Origin: Solimonas terrae
GTDB taxonomy: Bacteria > Pseudomonadota > Gammaproteobacteria > Nevskiales > Nevskiaceae
Direction of reading: 5' to 3'
DNA length: 64,000 nt
Assembly: GCF_011067135.1 (NCBI RefSeq)
Contig: NZ_JAAMOW010000007.1
Coordinates: forward strand, 272,719 to 336,718
Shown: piece by piece, positions 28,002-36,814 of the stretch
How positions within the stretch are numbered: the first letter of the stretch is position 1
Layout of the letters: every line of letters begins with the position of its first letter
Notes under the pieces: generated by a model
The model's input: the letters and a program-made list of their open reading frames with translations, nothing else
What the model was told of the DNA's origin: nothing
Databases searched by the model: none
Program-made: the position numbers and the translations under genes

Positions 28002-28694
28002 ATGGAAAGGACCGCACTGGTCGTCGATGATTCGAAATCGGCACGCTTTGCGCTGCGCCGGCACCTGGAAAGCCATGCGTTCAAGGTCGACACCGCCGAC
28101 TGCGCGACGGACGCCTATCGCATCGTCCACGAACAGCGTCCGGACCTGATTTTTCTCGATCACATCATGCCGGGCATCGACGGCTTCGAAGCCATGCGCA
28201 AGTTCAAGCAGGACCCGGAAACGGCGGCGATCCCGATCGTGATCTGTTCTTCGAACGAAGGCGAAGCGTTCATCAGCGAAGCGCGCGATCAGGGCGCAGC
28301 CGACGTCCTGCCCAAACCGCCGACTCCGGAACATCTGCAGCGCCTGCTGACGTCGATCGAACTGCGCGAGCGCGAACTGGAAATCGAGGCGAGCCTGAGC
28401 GCCGCGCAAAACGGCGATGCCGTGGACGAGGCCGACGTCCTGCTCGATGCGCCGGTTGCCGCAACCCCGGCAGCCGCAGGCTTCCTCGTCGAAGCACCCG
28501 CGGTGCCGGCTCCGGCGGCAGACGCTGAACTGCAGGCGCTGCGCGCACGCGTCAGCGCACTTGAGCAGCGTCTGGATAGCGAACTCGCCGAACTGCGCGC
28601 ACAGTTCGCGCGTGAACTTGATGAGGCCGGCCGCAAGGCCCTCGAACAATTTGCACAAAGCCTGTTGAAGGCCAGTCGTCCACACGGGGCCTGA
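28002..28694 (+). CDS. Response regulator with C-terminal coiled coil
   Basis: A 230-residue protein. Residues 1-122 form a CheY-like receiver: acidic pair in VVDDSKSARFALRRHL, phospho-acceptor Asp near residue 53 in LIFLDHIMPGIDGF, Ser in IVICSSNEGE, and Lys in ADVLPKPPTP. The remaining 105 residues are an Ala/Glu linker and a heptad-rich helix (ELQALRARVSALEQRLDSELAELRAQFARELDEAGRKALEQF) likely to be a coiled coil. There is no DNA-binding or enzyme output, so it probably works by protein contact. The start at 28002 has GAGGAA upstream. No kinase gene is adjacent. Confidence 0.9.
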   Translation: MERTALVVDDSKSARFALRRHLESHAFKVDTADCATDAYRIVHEQRPDLIFLDHIMPGIDGFEAMRKFKQDPETAAIPIVICSSNEGEAFISEARDQGAADVLPKPPTPEHLQRLLTSIELRERELEIEASLSAAQNGDAVDEADVLLDAPVAATPAAAGFLVEAPAVPAPAADAELQALRARVSALEQRLDSELAELRAQFARELDEAGRKALEQFAQSLLKASRPHGA

Positions 28695-28712
28695 AACGCG
28701 CGGGCCTGGAAC

Positions 28713-29084
28713 TCAGCGCGCCGGCCGGAACGCGGTCCACGCCAGCGTCAGCCAGGCGACCATCAACAGCAGCCCCCCGAAGGGCGTGATCGCGCCGAGA
28801 CTGCGTACACCGCTCAGGGCCAGCGCGTAGAGGCTGCCTGAAAACAGCAGGATGCCGACAGCGAAACAGGTTCCCGCGACATTCAGCGCCCGCGTCGATC
28901 GCTGAGCGGTCCACAGCCCGAGCAGCAGCAGCGCGAGGGCATGATAGAACTGGTATTCGACGGCGGTGTGCCAGATCGCCAGCGCCTCCGTCGACAGCAG
29001 ATGGCGGAGGCCGTGTGCGCCGAAAGCGCCGAGCACCACGCCGAGAAACCCGTACAGCGCGCCGAGCCCGAGCCACAGTCTCAT
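28713..29084 (-). CDS. DUF423 family small membrane protein
   Basis: A 123-residue protein with four membrane helices. The start LWLGLGALYGFLGVVLGAFGAHGLRHLL is the conserved DUF423 (YgdD/YwdK) N-terminus, followed by YQFYHALALLLLGLW and GSLYALALSGVRSLGAITPFGGLLLMVAWLTLAW. The ATG at 29084 overlaps the stop of the upstream saccharopine-dehydrogenase-like gene by 4 bp (ATGA), so they are translationally coupled. Function is unknown in all members. Confidence 0.9.
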   Translation of the reverse strand: MRLWLGLGALYGFLGVVLGAFGAHGLRHLLSTEALAIWHTAVEYQFYHALALLLLGLWTAQRSTRALNVAGTCFAVGILLFSGSLYALALSGVRSLGAITPFGGLLLMVAWLTLAWTAFRPAR

Positions 29085-30262
29085 GCGGCACCCTCGACGA
29101 CGCGAAAACGGATGCCGCGCCCCTGCAGGCGTTCGATCAGGGCATCGCCCATCGCCTGCACCGGAGTCACGCAACCTGAGGTATGCGGCAATTTGTCGAA
29201 CGCCAGCGCCAGCGCCGACTCGGCCAGCATCTTCGCCGTTTCGGTGTAGCCCGGATCGCCTCCGGACACCTCGCAGCGCACCGACTTGCCGCCACCTTCG
29301 CCGAGAAAATTGACCTTGAACCAGCTTTTGGCGCGCTGTTCCGCGCTGGGGCCCTCGCCGCTGCCGCGAATCTTCAACAGACGCTCGCGCGTCGGTTTGA
29401 ACTGCGCGGCCGCGGCAACTGCGGCGACACCGCCGACGAGCTGCACCGCCGAGCGCAGCTTCTTGAGCTGCAGGTAATGGCCATAGCGGAAGTCCGGCCC
29501 GTAGCGATCCAGGGCCGCAGCGCTGCGTCGCACGATCTGCGGATCGATCGTCGGCATCGGCAAGGCCCAGCTGCCAAGCGCCGGCACATAGCGAAGACCG
29601 TGACTCAAGGATCCGATGCGACGATCGACCGGCCAGCCCTCGCGCTGGCGCCGTTCGCGGCGCAGCTTCGCCGATTCTCCGAGCCGCGACATCGCCAGCA
29701 CCGCAGAGTGCAGCGTGCCACCGGAAAACTGGCCGCCGGCGCGCACGAAACCCTGGACCCGCAAGGGCACATCGACCGGCAATTGCTGCACCGTGAACCA
29801 GCAGCCGAGATCATGCGGAATGCTGTCGAAACCACAGCAATGGACGATGCGCGCGCCGGTCTCGCGGGCACGATCGTGATGCCGCAGCCACATGGCATCG
29901 ACGAATTCGGGTTCGCCGGTGAGATCGACGTAGTCGGTGCCTGCAGCGGCGCACGCCGCGACGACCGGCTCGCCGTGCACGAGATACGGGCCGACCGTGG
30001 TGATCACGACGCGCGTGCTGCCCGCCATCTTGTCCAGCGATGCCGTGTCGTCGACATCGACCTGCAGCAGATCGAGCGACTGCATCGCCGGGTACTGGTC
30101 GGCCAGCCGCGCGCGCACCAGCTTCAGCTTGTCGAGCGAGCGACCGGCCAGTGCCCACTTCAGATCCGGCCCGCCGTTGGCGGCCAGGTATTCGGCTGTC
30201 AGCTGACCGGTGAAGCCGGTCGCGCCCAGCAGGACAAGCTCGTACTTGCGTCGTTTCGCCAT
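29081..30262 (-). CDS. Saccharopine dehydrogenase-like / trans-acting enoyl reductase family protein
   Basis: A 393-residue NAD(P)-dependent oxidoreductase-like protein. The N-terminal Rossmann motif is VLLGATGFTGQLTAEYLA. VVITTVGPYLVHGEPVVAACAAAGTDYVDLTGEPEFV is the family signature shared with mycobacterial trans-acting enoyl reductases and eukaryotic SCCPDH. HCCGFDSIPHDLGCWF is also conserved. The function in proteobacteria is not known; a lipid-related role is only a guess. It is the first gene of a two-gene unit with the DUF423 protein. Confidence 0.88.
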   Translation of the reverse strand: MAKRRKYELVLLGATGFTGQLTAEYLAANGGPDLKWALAGRSLDKLKLVRARLADQYPAMQSLDLLQVDVDDTASLDKMAGSTRVVITTVGPYLVHGEPVVAACAAAGTDYVDLTGEPEFVDAMWLRHHDRARETGARIVHCCGFDSIPHDLGCWFTVQQLPVDVPLRVQGFVRAGGQFSGGTLHSAVLAMSRLGESAKLRRERRQREGWPVDRRIGSLSHGLRYVPALGSWALPMPTIDPQIVRRSAAALDRYGPDFRYGHYLQLKKLRSAVQLVGGVAAVAAAAQFKPTRERLLKIRGSGEGPSAEQRAKSWFKVNFLGEGGGKSVRCEVSGGDPGYTETAKMLAESALALAFDKLPHTSGCVTPVQAMGDALIERLQGRGIRFRVVEGAA

Positions 30263-30342
30263 GCCGGCGGCTCCTCGTTATGGTGTCATCATAAAGACTG
30301 CGCAGGCCGCACGGCAGATGCGACGGGGCGGTGACGATCCGC

Positions 30343-30936
30343 TCAGCCGCGGTCGCCGAATTCGACGTCGGTCACACGCGCATTGTCGAGATGCACGATG
30401 CGCATCAGCCGCCCGCGACCGAAGTTGTAGACCCACTCCTCGCGGTAGACGATTTCCCAGCTGTTGTACGACCGGCGCAGATCGTAGCCACGGTCATAGC
30501 GGTCGACCGGCGCCTGCACGACGTCCGCCACCTTGGTCACCGGGTCGCCGCACTGCATGAGCAGGCGGTACTTGCTCATGCCGCGCACGATGCCGCTCTG
30601 CGAACAGTCACCGGGCCCGTCCGTCGCGAAGCCGTAACCGTCGTCGTCGATGCTCAGCAGACGCCCCTGCCGGAATCGCAGCACACGCAGCAACTGGCTG
30701 GAGCCGAAGTTGTAGGTCCACTCTTCGACATTGCCGAGATAACCGCCTCCGTAGCCGCCAGGCTGCGCCCAGACGTCGCGATAGCTCGGATCGCCGCACA
30801 CCGCCAGCAGCTCGGCCGCCGTCATGCCGACGCTTGCAATGCGCGAGCCGCAACGCATCGAATCCGCCGCACGCGAAGGCAGCGGCAGCAGCAGCAGCAG
30901 CACGCAAAGCGCGAGCAGGATGGAAAGCGGCTTCAT
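30343..30936 (-). CDS. DUF2845 family secreted protein
   Basis: A 197-residue protein with a signal peptide (LSILLALCVLLLLLPLPSRAAD) from the ATG at 30936. Two DUF2845-like units are visible: MRCGSRIASVGMTAAELLAVCGDPSYRD with EEWTYNFGSSQLLRVLRFRQGRL, and YRLLMQCGDPVTK with EEWVYNFGRGRLMRIVHLDNARV. The repeated CGDP and (W)xYNFG motifs suggest a small periplasmic fold with paired cysteines. It is divergent from the DsbD-like gene with 65 bp between starts, so the two may share a promoter region. Function unknown. Confidence 0.85.
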   Translation of the reverse strand: MKPLSILLALCVLLLLLPLPSRAADSMRCGSRIASVGMTAAELLAVCGDPSYRDVWAQPGGYGGGYLGNVEEWTYNFGSSQLLRVLRFRQGRLLSIDDDGYGFATDGPGDCSQSGIVRGMSKYRLLMQCGDPVTKVADVVQAPVDRYDRGYDLRRSYNSWEIVYREEWVYNFGRGRLMRIVHLDNARVTDVEFGDRG

Positions 30937-31001
30937 GGTTATGCTTGCGAACCTTCGCAAGTGATTGCCGGTCATTAGAGCGCTTTTTTCCGTACTCCTC
31001 C

Positions 31002-33086
31002 ATGAACGCACGCATACTCGTTTCCGTGCTCCTGCTGCTGGCGGCGCCCCTGGCGCGCGCCGCGGCGGTGCACGTCGGCCCTGTCGAGGCGGAACTGATC
31101 GCCGAGCGCGACGCGCTGGTCGCCGGCCAGAGCAACTGGCTTGCACTGCGCCTGAAGCCAGATCCGCAGTGGCATGTCTACTGGCGCAATCCCGGCGACT
31201 CCGGCATTCCAACCAAGCTCGAATGGCATTTGCCGCACGGCATCAGCGCCGGCGACATCGTCTGGCCTTACCCGCAAATCCAGAGACTCGGTGACCTGGC
31301 AAATTACGGCTACGGCGAGGAAACCCTGCACCTGGTGCCGCTGGACGTCGCTGCGGGAGTGCATGGGCAGCAGACCTTGCGCGCGACCGCGAAATGGCTG
31401 GTCTGCAAGGATGTCTGCATTCCCGGCAGCACCGAACTCGAACTGACGATGCCGGTCGCCGCGAACGCCACGCCTGACGCGCGCTGGCAGGCAGCATTCG
31501 CACGCACCCGAGCCGCAGTCCCGACCGCCGAGCCGGATTGGCCGGCGCAGTTCATGATCAAGGACAAGACGCTGTCCTTGTCGGTCGCCGCCGCACCCTT
31601 GCGGAACGCCAGCTCGATCCGCTTCTTTCCATATGCCAGTGACCTGGTCAATCACGCCCGGCCGCAGCGAATCGCGATCGAAGGCGAGCGCCTGCGACTC
31701 AGTCAGGCGATCAGCAGCTACTACGTCGACGCTCCGCCGACCGTCGACGGCGTGCTCGTGGTCGACGACGATCGGCACCAGAGTCACGCCTACGAAATCA
31801 GCGCGCGGGCGGGCAGCGTCGCCGTGGTCGACGAGAGCCCGGCCGACGGCAGCGCCGTGCTGGCTGCGACCCCGACCGCTGCCACCGACCGGAGCCAGAC
31901 TTCGCTGAGCCTGCTGCCAGTGCTGCTGCTTGCGCTGCTCGGCGGTCTGGTGCTGAACCTCATGCCCTGCGTGTTTCCGGTGCTGTCGCTGAAAGCCCTT
32001 TCGCTGACGCGTGCCGGACGTGAAGGTCAGCGCGCACAGTCGCTTGCCTACAGCGCCGGCGTGATCCTGTCCTGCGTGGGAGCCGCAGCCGCCATCCTCG
32101 CGCTGCAACGCGCGGGACAGGCGGTGGGCTGGGGCTTCCAGCTGCAGTCGCCGATGTTCGTCGGCCTGCTCGGCTATCTGCTGTTCGCGCTCGGGCTGTC
32201 GCTGTCCGGCGTGGCCACGTTCGGCACCAGCCTGATGAATGTCGGTCAGGGCCTCACCGAGAAGAAGGGCTTGAGCGGCGCATTCTTCACCGGCGTGCTG
32301 GCCGTGGTCGTTGCCAGTCCCTGCACGGCGCCGTTCATGGGCACCGCGCTCGGTTATGCGGTCACCCAGCCGCCACTGCTCGCGTTGACCGTGTTCGCCG
32401 TCCTCGGTCTCGGTCTCGCGCTGCCGTTTCTCGTCATCGGCTTCGTGCCGGGCGCCGCGCGGCTGCTGCCCAGACCCGGCGCATGGATGGAGCGTTTCAA
32501 GCAGTTGATGGCATTTCCCTTGTACCTGAGCGTCGTCTGGCTGCTCTGGGTGCTGGCGCGCCAGCTCGACGCCGGCGCGGCCGCGCAGTTGATGGTCGGT
32601 CTGGTGCTGATCGCGTTCATCCTGTGGCTGTGGTCGGCACATGGCCTGATCGCGTCGCTGAGCAAGCTCGCGGCATCGGCGCTGGTCGTCGCGCTGCTGC
32701 TGACGCTGCCGAAGCCGGACACGACGGCAGCCGCTGCCGTTACCGACCGCGCGTTGCGGTCCGAAGCCTGGTCGACGCAAAGGGTGGCGGAACTGCGCGG
32801 CGAGGGCCGCACGGTCTTCGTCGACTTCACCGCCGACTGGTGCCTGAGCTGCAAGGTCAACGAACGCGTCGCGCTGCGTTCGTCACGCGTCGAACAGGCA
32901 TTCCGCGACGACGACGTTGCCGTGCTGGTTGGCGACTGGACGCGCGCCGACCCGGCGATCACCGCCGAACTGGCGCGCTTCAAGCGCAACGGCGTCCCGC
33001 TTTATCTGGTCTACGTGCACGGCGGCGAACCGAAAGTCCTGCCGCAACTGCTGACGCCGGATCTGGTGGTCGACGCCCTGCATTGA
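31002..33086 (+). CDS. DsbD/ScsB-like protein-disulfide reductase
   Basis: A 694-residue membrane protein passing reducing power from cytoplasmic thioredoxin to the periplasm. A signal peptide is followed by an N-terminal periplasmic domain with WLVCKDVCIPG (redox cysteines, near residue 130). Eight or so membrane helices (about 300-570) carry NLMPCVFPVLSLKAL and VVASPCTAPFMGTALGYA, the two membrane cysteines of the DsbD transporter. The C-terminal thioredoxin domain has DFTADWCLSCKVNE (CLSC near 614). The layout is nearer to ScsB than enteric DsbD. The start at 31002 gives the signal peptide. Multiheme cytochromes encoded 10 kb away need periplasmic thiol reduction. Confidence 0.9.
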   Translation: MNARILVSVLLLLAAPLARAAAVHVGPVEAELIAERDALVAGQSNWLALRLKPDPQWHVYWRNPGDSGIPTKLEWHLPHGISAGDIVWPYPQIQRLGDLANYGYGEETLHLVPLDVAAGVHGQQTLRATAKWLVCKDVCIPGSTELELTMPVAANATPDARWQAAFARTRAAVPTAEPDWPAQFMIKDKTLSLSVAAAPLRNASSIRFFPYASDLVNHARPQRIAIEGERLRLSQAISSYYVDAPPTVDGVLVVDDDRHQSHAYEISARAGSVAVVDESPADGSAVLAATPTAATDRSQTSLSLLPVLLLALLGGLVLNLMPCVFPVLSLKALSLTRAGREGQRAQSLAYSAGVILSCVGAAAAILALQRAGQAVGWGFQLQSPMFVGLLGYLLFALGLSLSGVATFGTSLMNVGQGLTEKKGLSGAFFTGVLAVVVASPCTAPFMGTALGYAVTQPPLLALTVFAVLGLGLALPFLVIGFVPGAARLLPRPGAWMERFKQLMAFPLYLSVVWLLWVLARQLDAGAAAQLMVGLVLIAFILWLWSAHGLIASLSKLAASALVVALLLTLPKPDTTAAAAVTDRALRSEAWSTQRVAELRGEGRTVFVDFTADWCLSCKVNERVALRSSRVEQAFRDDDVAVLVGDWTRADPAITAELARFKRNGVPLYLVYVHGGEPKVLPQLLTPDLVVDALH

Positions 33087-33089
33087 AAC

Positions 33090-34466
33090 TCAGGCGGAGG
33101 CAAACGCTTCGCGCGCGCGAAGCGGCGCAAACAGCAGATATCCCGCCGCTGCAGCGGCCAGCGACGCCATGTAGGGATACGGCCAGGCCAGCACATGCTC
33201 GCCGAGCAGGAAGATCAGCACGCTGAGAATCAGCGCCGCAACGGCGCTCGCGCTGCCGCCGAGCTTCGGCATCCACAGCGCCGCGACCATCATCACGAAG
33301 ACGCCGGACGAACCCAGGCCCGACGCTTCCTCGACCAGTTCGTACATGTTGTCGGAGCCGAGCGCGATCACGTACGACAGCAGACCAAACAGCACGACCG
33401 CAACGCGGTTCCAGCGCAGGCGCCCGCGCTCGCCGAGCGCATGTCCACGGCGTTCCGCGATCGGTGCGACGAGATTGTGTGCGGCCAGCGAACCGGCGAC
33501 CAGCAAGGTGCCGGACAAGGTCGACAGGATCGCCGACACCAGCGCGCCGAGGAACAGGATGTAGAGCGCGGTCGGCAGGTGCGTATGCGCCAGATGGGCG
33601 AGCAGCTGCTCGGGATCGATGCCGGGGCCGAGCGCGGCAGCGGCACCCAGGCCGATCACGACCGGAATCGAACCGACCAGCAGATACAGGACGGCACCGG
33701 CAAGTGTCGCGCCGCGTGCCAGCTGCGGGCTGCGTACGGCAAGAAAGCGCGCGACCAGCTCCTGGGCGGCGATACTGCCGAAGATCGGCACCGCGAGCGC
33801 CTCGATCAATGGCCGTGGCGGATCGGCGGCGTCGGCCGGCGCCCCGACGCCGTTCAAGGCCAGATGCGAGAGCCCACCGTCGTGCGCGAACAGCACGCCG
33901 ATCACGGCGATGCCGGCGATCAACACGAGACCCTGCACAAGATCGGTCCAGGAGTCCGCCCACATGCCGCCGATCGCGGTGTAGGCGACGACGACCACGG
34001 CTGCCAGGGTGGTCGCCGCGAAGACGCCCAGCGTGCCGGTCGACGCCAGCACTTCGCCGAAGGCGCGAACCTGCGCCGCCGCCCACAGCAGGGAACCGGG
34101 AATCATCACCAGCGTCGCAAAGCGTTCGACGCCGCCGCCATAGCGTTGCCGGAACAGGTCGGCCAGCGTCACCAGGCCACGCCGCCATAGCGTTGCCGCG
34201 AAGAACAGGCCGGCGCAAGCCAGCCCCAGCGAGTAGCCGAACGGATCGGCGGCCACGGCCTGCAGTCCGCTGCGATAGGCTTCGCCAGCCGCACCGATGC
34301 AGGTCTCGGCACCGAACCACGTGGCGAACACGCCGAAGGTCGCCAGCCACGGACCCAGCCGCCGCCCGGCAAGCAGATAGTCGGATTCGCTGACGACCCG
34401 ACGCGACACCGCAAATGCAATCCCCAGCTGCAACAGGATGTAGATCAGCACCGCCGACAGAATCAT
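33090..34466 (-). CDS. Sodium:solute symporter (SSF family)
   Basis: A 458-residue transporter with about 13 membrane helices. Family motifs are SDYLLAGRRLGPWLATFGVFATWFGAETCIGAAGEAY near the N-terminus, YTAIGGMWADSWTDLVQG, and FLGALVSAILSTLSGTLLVAGSLAAHNL (SSF helix 8-9 region). The ATG at 34466 is used. The substrate cannot be told; family members carry proline, pantothenate, acetate, sugars and others. It is convergent with the DsbD-like gene with 3 bp between stops, and divergent from iaaA. Confidence 0.9.
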   Translation of the reverse strand: MILSAVLIYILLQLGIAFAVSRRVVSESDYLLAGRRLGPWLATFGVFATWFGAETCIGAAGEAYRSGLQAVAADPFGYSLGLACAGLFFAATLWRRGLVTLADLFRQRYGGGVERFATLVMIPGSLLWAAAQVRAFGEVLASTGTLGVFAATTLAAVVVVAYTAIGGMWADSWTDLVQGLVLIAGIAVIGVLFAHDGGLSHLALNGVGAPADAADPPRPLIEALAVPIFGSIAAQELVARFLAVRSPQLARGATLAGAVLYLLVGSIPVVIGLGAAAALGPGIDPEQLLAHLAHTHLPTALYILFLGALVSAILSTLSGTLLVAGSLAAHNLVAPIAERRGHALGERGRLRWNRVAVVLFGLLSYVIALGSDNMYELVEEASGLGSSGVFVMMVAALWMPKLGGSASAVAALILSVLIFLLGEHVLAWPYPYMASLAAAAAGYLLFAPLRAREAFASA

Positions 34467-34573
34467 CTCGCCCCCGCCCCTTGTTCCCTCGCGCAGCATA
34501 GCGGCGTGCTTGCGCGCTGTCGGCGCGCCGCCAGCCGCGTTAGGCTCTGCAGCCCCGTTACGGAACCCGCGAC

Positions 34574-35506
34574 ATGATCCGTCTTGCCATCCACGGCGGC
34601 GCCGGCGAACTCGATGCCGGCGTCGACACGCGCGAGCAGCGCGCAGAGCTGCAGCGCATCGCCGCTGCCGGACTGCGAATGCTGCGCGACGGCGCCAGCA
34701 GCCTCGACGCCGTCGAGCACATGGTCGTGCTGCTGGAACTGTGCCCGCTGTTCAATGCCGGTGTCGGCGGCGTGCTCAATCGCGACGGCCGCCCGGAGCT
34801 CGACGCCGCGATCATGGACGGCCGCGATCGCAGCTGCGGCGCAGTCGCGGGCGTCTGTCGCGCGAGGAGTCCGGTGCGTCTGGCGCGCGCGATCATGGAG
34901 CGCTCGCCGCACGTGATGTTCATGGGCGTCGGCGCCGACGAACTCAATGCGGAGCTCGGACTCGACGTGGTCGAACCCGAATACTTCATCACCGAGCTGC
35001 GTCGTCGCCAGCTCCGCAAGGCGCAGCAGCACAATGTCATCGTCCTCGATCATGACTCCGCCTACGACGGCACGCCGCCCGAGGCCGGCGGAGGCTTCGG
35101 CACGGTCGGCGCGGTCGCGCGCGACGTGCACGGACATCTGGCTGCGGCCACCAGTACCGGCGGCCTGACCAACAAGCATCCGGGCCGCATCGGCGACACG
35201 CCGATCATCGGCGCCGGCACCTTCGCCGACAATCGCAGCGCCGCGATTTCCTGCACCGGCACCGGCGAGAGTTTCATCCGCGTCGGCTTCGGCTTCGAAG
35301 TCGATGCACAAATGCGTTATCGCGAAACCTCTCTGATCAAGGCCACTGCTCACGCGCTCGACGCCGTGGCGATGCTCGGCGGCCGCGGCGGCTGCATCGC
35401 GATCGATGCGCGCGGCCACATCGTGCTCCCTTTCAATTCCAGCGCGATGTTCCGTGCGTGGGTCGATGAGGATGGCGCGATCGGCGTGGCGGTCGGCCGC
35501 GACTGA
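34574..35506 (+). CDS. iaaA: Isoaspartyl peptidase / plant-type L-asparaginase
   Basis: A 310-residue Ntn-hydrolase that removes isoaspartyl damage from peptides and hydrolyses asparagine. RLAIHGGAGE at the start, EHMVVLLELCPLFNAGVGGVLNRDG and AAIMDG are conserved. Autocleavage is expected before Thr177 in GGFGTVGAVARD, which becomes the nucleophile. STGGLTNKHPGRIGDTPIIGAGTFAD and SCTGTGESFIR complete the active site. It is a single gene, convergent with the cyclase gene (12 bp). Confidence 0.94.
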   Translation: MIRLAIHGGAGELDAGVDTREQRAELQRIAAAGLRMLRDGASSLDAVEHMVVLLELCPLFNAGVGGVLNRDGRPELDAAIMDGRDRSCGAVAGVCRARSPVRLARAIMERSPHVMFMGVGADELNAELGLDVVEPEYFITELRRRQLRKAQQHNVIVLDHDSAYDGTPPEAGGGFGTVGAVARDVHGHLAAATSTGGLTNKHPGRIGDTPIIGAGTFADNRSAAISCTGTGESFIRVGFGFEVDAQMRYRETSLIKATAHALDAVAMLGGRGGCIAIDARGHIVLPFNSSAMFRAWVDEDGAIGVAVGRD

Positions 35507-35518
35507 ACGCCGCGCCGC

Positions 35519-36814
35519 TCAGCGCAGCGCGTAGCGCCGCACCGGTTCGGAGAAGCCCTTGACCGGCAGGGCGTCGCGCAATTGCAGGCTGTCGAGATTT
35601 GCCAGATCGGCGCTGCGTGCGTCGACCAGAATTTCACCGTTGCCTGCCTGTTCGCAAAGCCGCGAGGCAAGATTCACTGCCGAGCCGACTGCGGTGTATT
35701 CGAGTCGCGACGCCGAGCCGATGACGCCGACCGTAACCATGCCGGTCGCGACGCCGACACCGATGCCGAGGGCGTGATTCGCCGTGCTCCAGCGCTGCGT
35801 CAGCGCAAGGCCGACCTCGCGGATGTTGCGCGCCATCTCCAGCGCGCGGCGCGCGTGGTAGGGAACCGGCAGCGGCGCGCCGACTAGGATCAGGATGCCG
35901 TCGCCGGCAAAGTCCTTGATCGTCGCACCGTAGTCGGACACGACTTCGCCGACCGCGTCGTAGTACTCGCGCAGCACCTGCAGCACCTGCGAGGACGAAT
36001 GCGATGCGGCATACGGCGTGAACCCGCGCAGATCGCAGCAGACGATCGTGATCTCGCGATGACTTTCCTGCATGGCCCGCGACAGACCCTGCTCGGCAAC
36101 CAGCTTGGCCACCTGCGGCGACAGGAAACGCGACATGAACTGGCCGCGCTGACCCTGCAGCACGTGATAGTGCGTGGAGCCGATGAAGAAAATGATCTCG
36201 CCGATGATCACGGAGACCGCGGCACCTTCGACCGGCAGCACGAAGCTGGCGACCAGAAACGGCACGGCGATCGCCATCGCCAGCACGCGCGTGGTTTCCG
36301 CCCGTTCCGGACGGCGCCGCAACAGCAACAGGATGCCGACCGTGCCGCTTGCCACGGCATACAGCAGGGGCATCGCAAACAGCCAGAACCCGCCACTCAG
36401 GAACACGCCCGGATGGGCGCTTGCGCGCAGGAAATGCGAAACGCGCACCTCCGGCCAGAGCAGCGAAAACAGACCGTACAGCACGCCGGCGACCTGTCCG
36501 GAGCGCAGCACGCGATCGCCGAAGCGGGTGTCGAGATCGGCGTTGACCGGCACGGTGCGCCGGACGCGGATCACCCATTCCAGCATGGTCACGGTCGCCG
36601 CCGCCTCCGGCATCGCGAACCAGGCCGCCCAGCGCGGCAGGTCGATGTCGGCGCCGGTCCACGCCAGATTGAGATAGATCGACAGGCCGATGTAGGCGTA
36701 GGTCGCAGCGAGTGCGCGGGAGGTCGGCGAACGCCGGTCGGCCGATACGAACGCCAGGCCCATGCCGAGCGCGACCAGCGCCACCACCGTGTTCGCGACC
36801 AGATCGCCGTTCAC
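35519..36814 (-). CDS. Membrane-bound class III adenylate/guanylate cyclase
   Basis: A 431-residue protein. The first 200 residues contain about six membrane helices (LVANTVVALVALGMGLAFV, AYIGLSIYLNLAW, GVLYGLFSLLW and others). The cyclase domain is at about 250-425: TIVCCDLRGFTPYA (first metal Asp), YGATIKDFAGDGILI (base-reading Lys and second metal Asp), and LEYTAVGSAVNLASRL (transition-state Asn and Arg). All catalytic residues appear present. It starts at a GTG that overlaps the stop of the KefB-type gene by 4 bp (GTGA), so translation is coupled. The product is most likely cAMP; the Ser in place of the usual Asp after YTAVG leaves cGMP possible. Confidence 0.9.
   Translation of the reverse strand: MNGDLVANTVVALVALGMGLAFVSADRRSPTSRALAATYAYIGLSIYLNLAWTGADIDLPRWAAWFAMPEAAATVTMLEWVIRVRRTVPVNADLDTRFGDRVLRSGQVAGVLYGLFSLLWPEVRVSHFLRASAHPGVFLSGGFWLFAMPLLYAVASGTVGILLLLRRRPERAETTRVLAMAIAVPFLVASFVLPVEGAAVSVIIGEIIFFIGSTHYHVLQGQRGQFMSRFLSPQVAKLVAEQGLSRAMQESHREITIVCCDLRGFTPYAASHSSSQVLQVLREYYDAVGEVVSDYGATIKDFAGDGILILVGAPLPVPYHARRALEMARNIREVGLALTQRWSTANHALGIGVGVATGMVTVGVIGSASRLEYTAVGSAVNLASRLCEQAGNGEILVDARSADLANLDSLQLRDALPVKGFSEPVRRYALR

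Noticed and set aside
30975..32780. A 601-codon minus-strand open frame opposite the DsbD-like gene
   Set aside because: It is antisense to membrane helices and is very rich in Gln, Arg and His, the usual shadow of hydrophobic codons.
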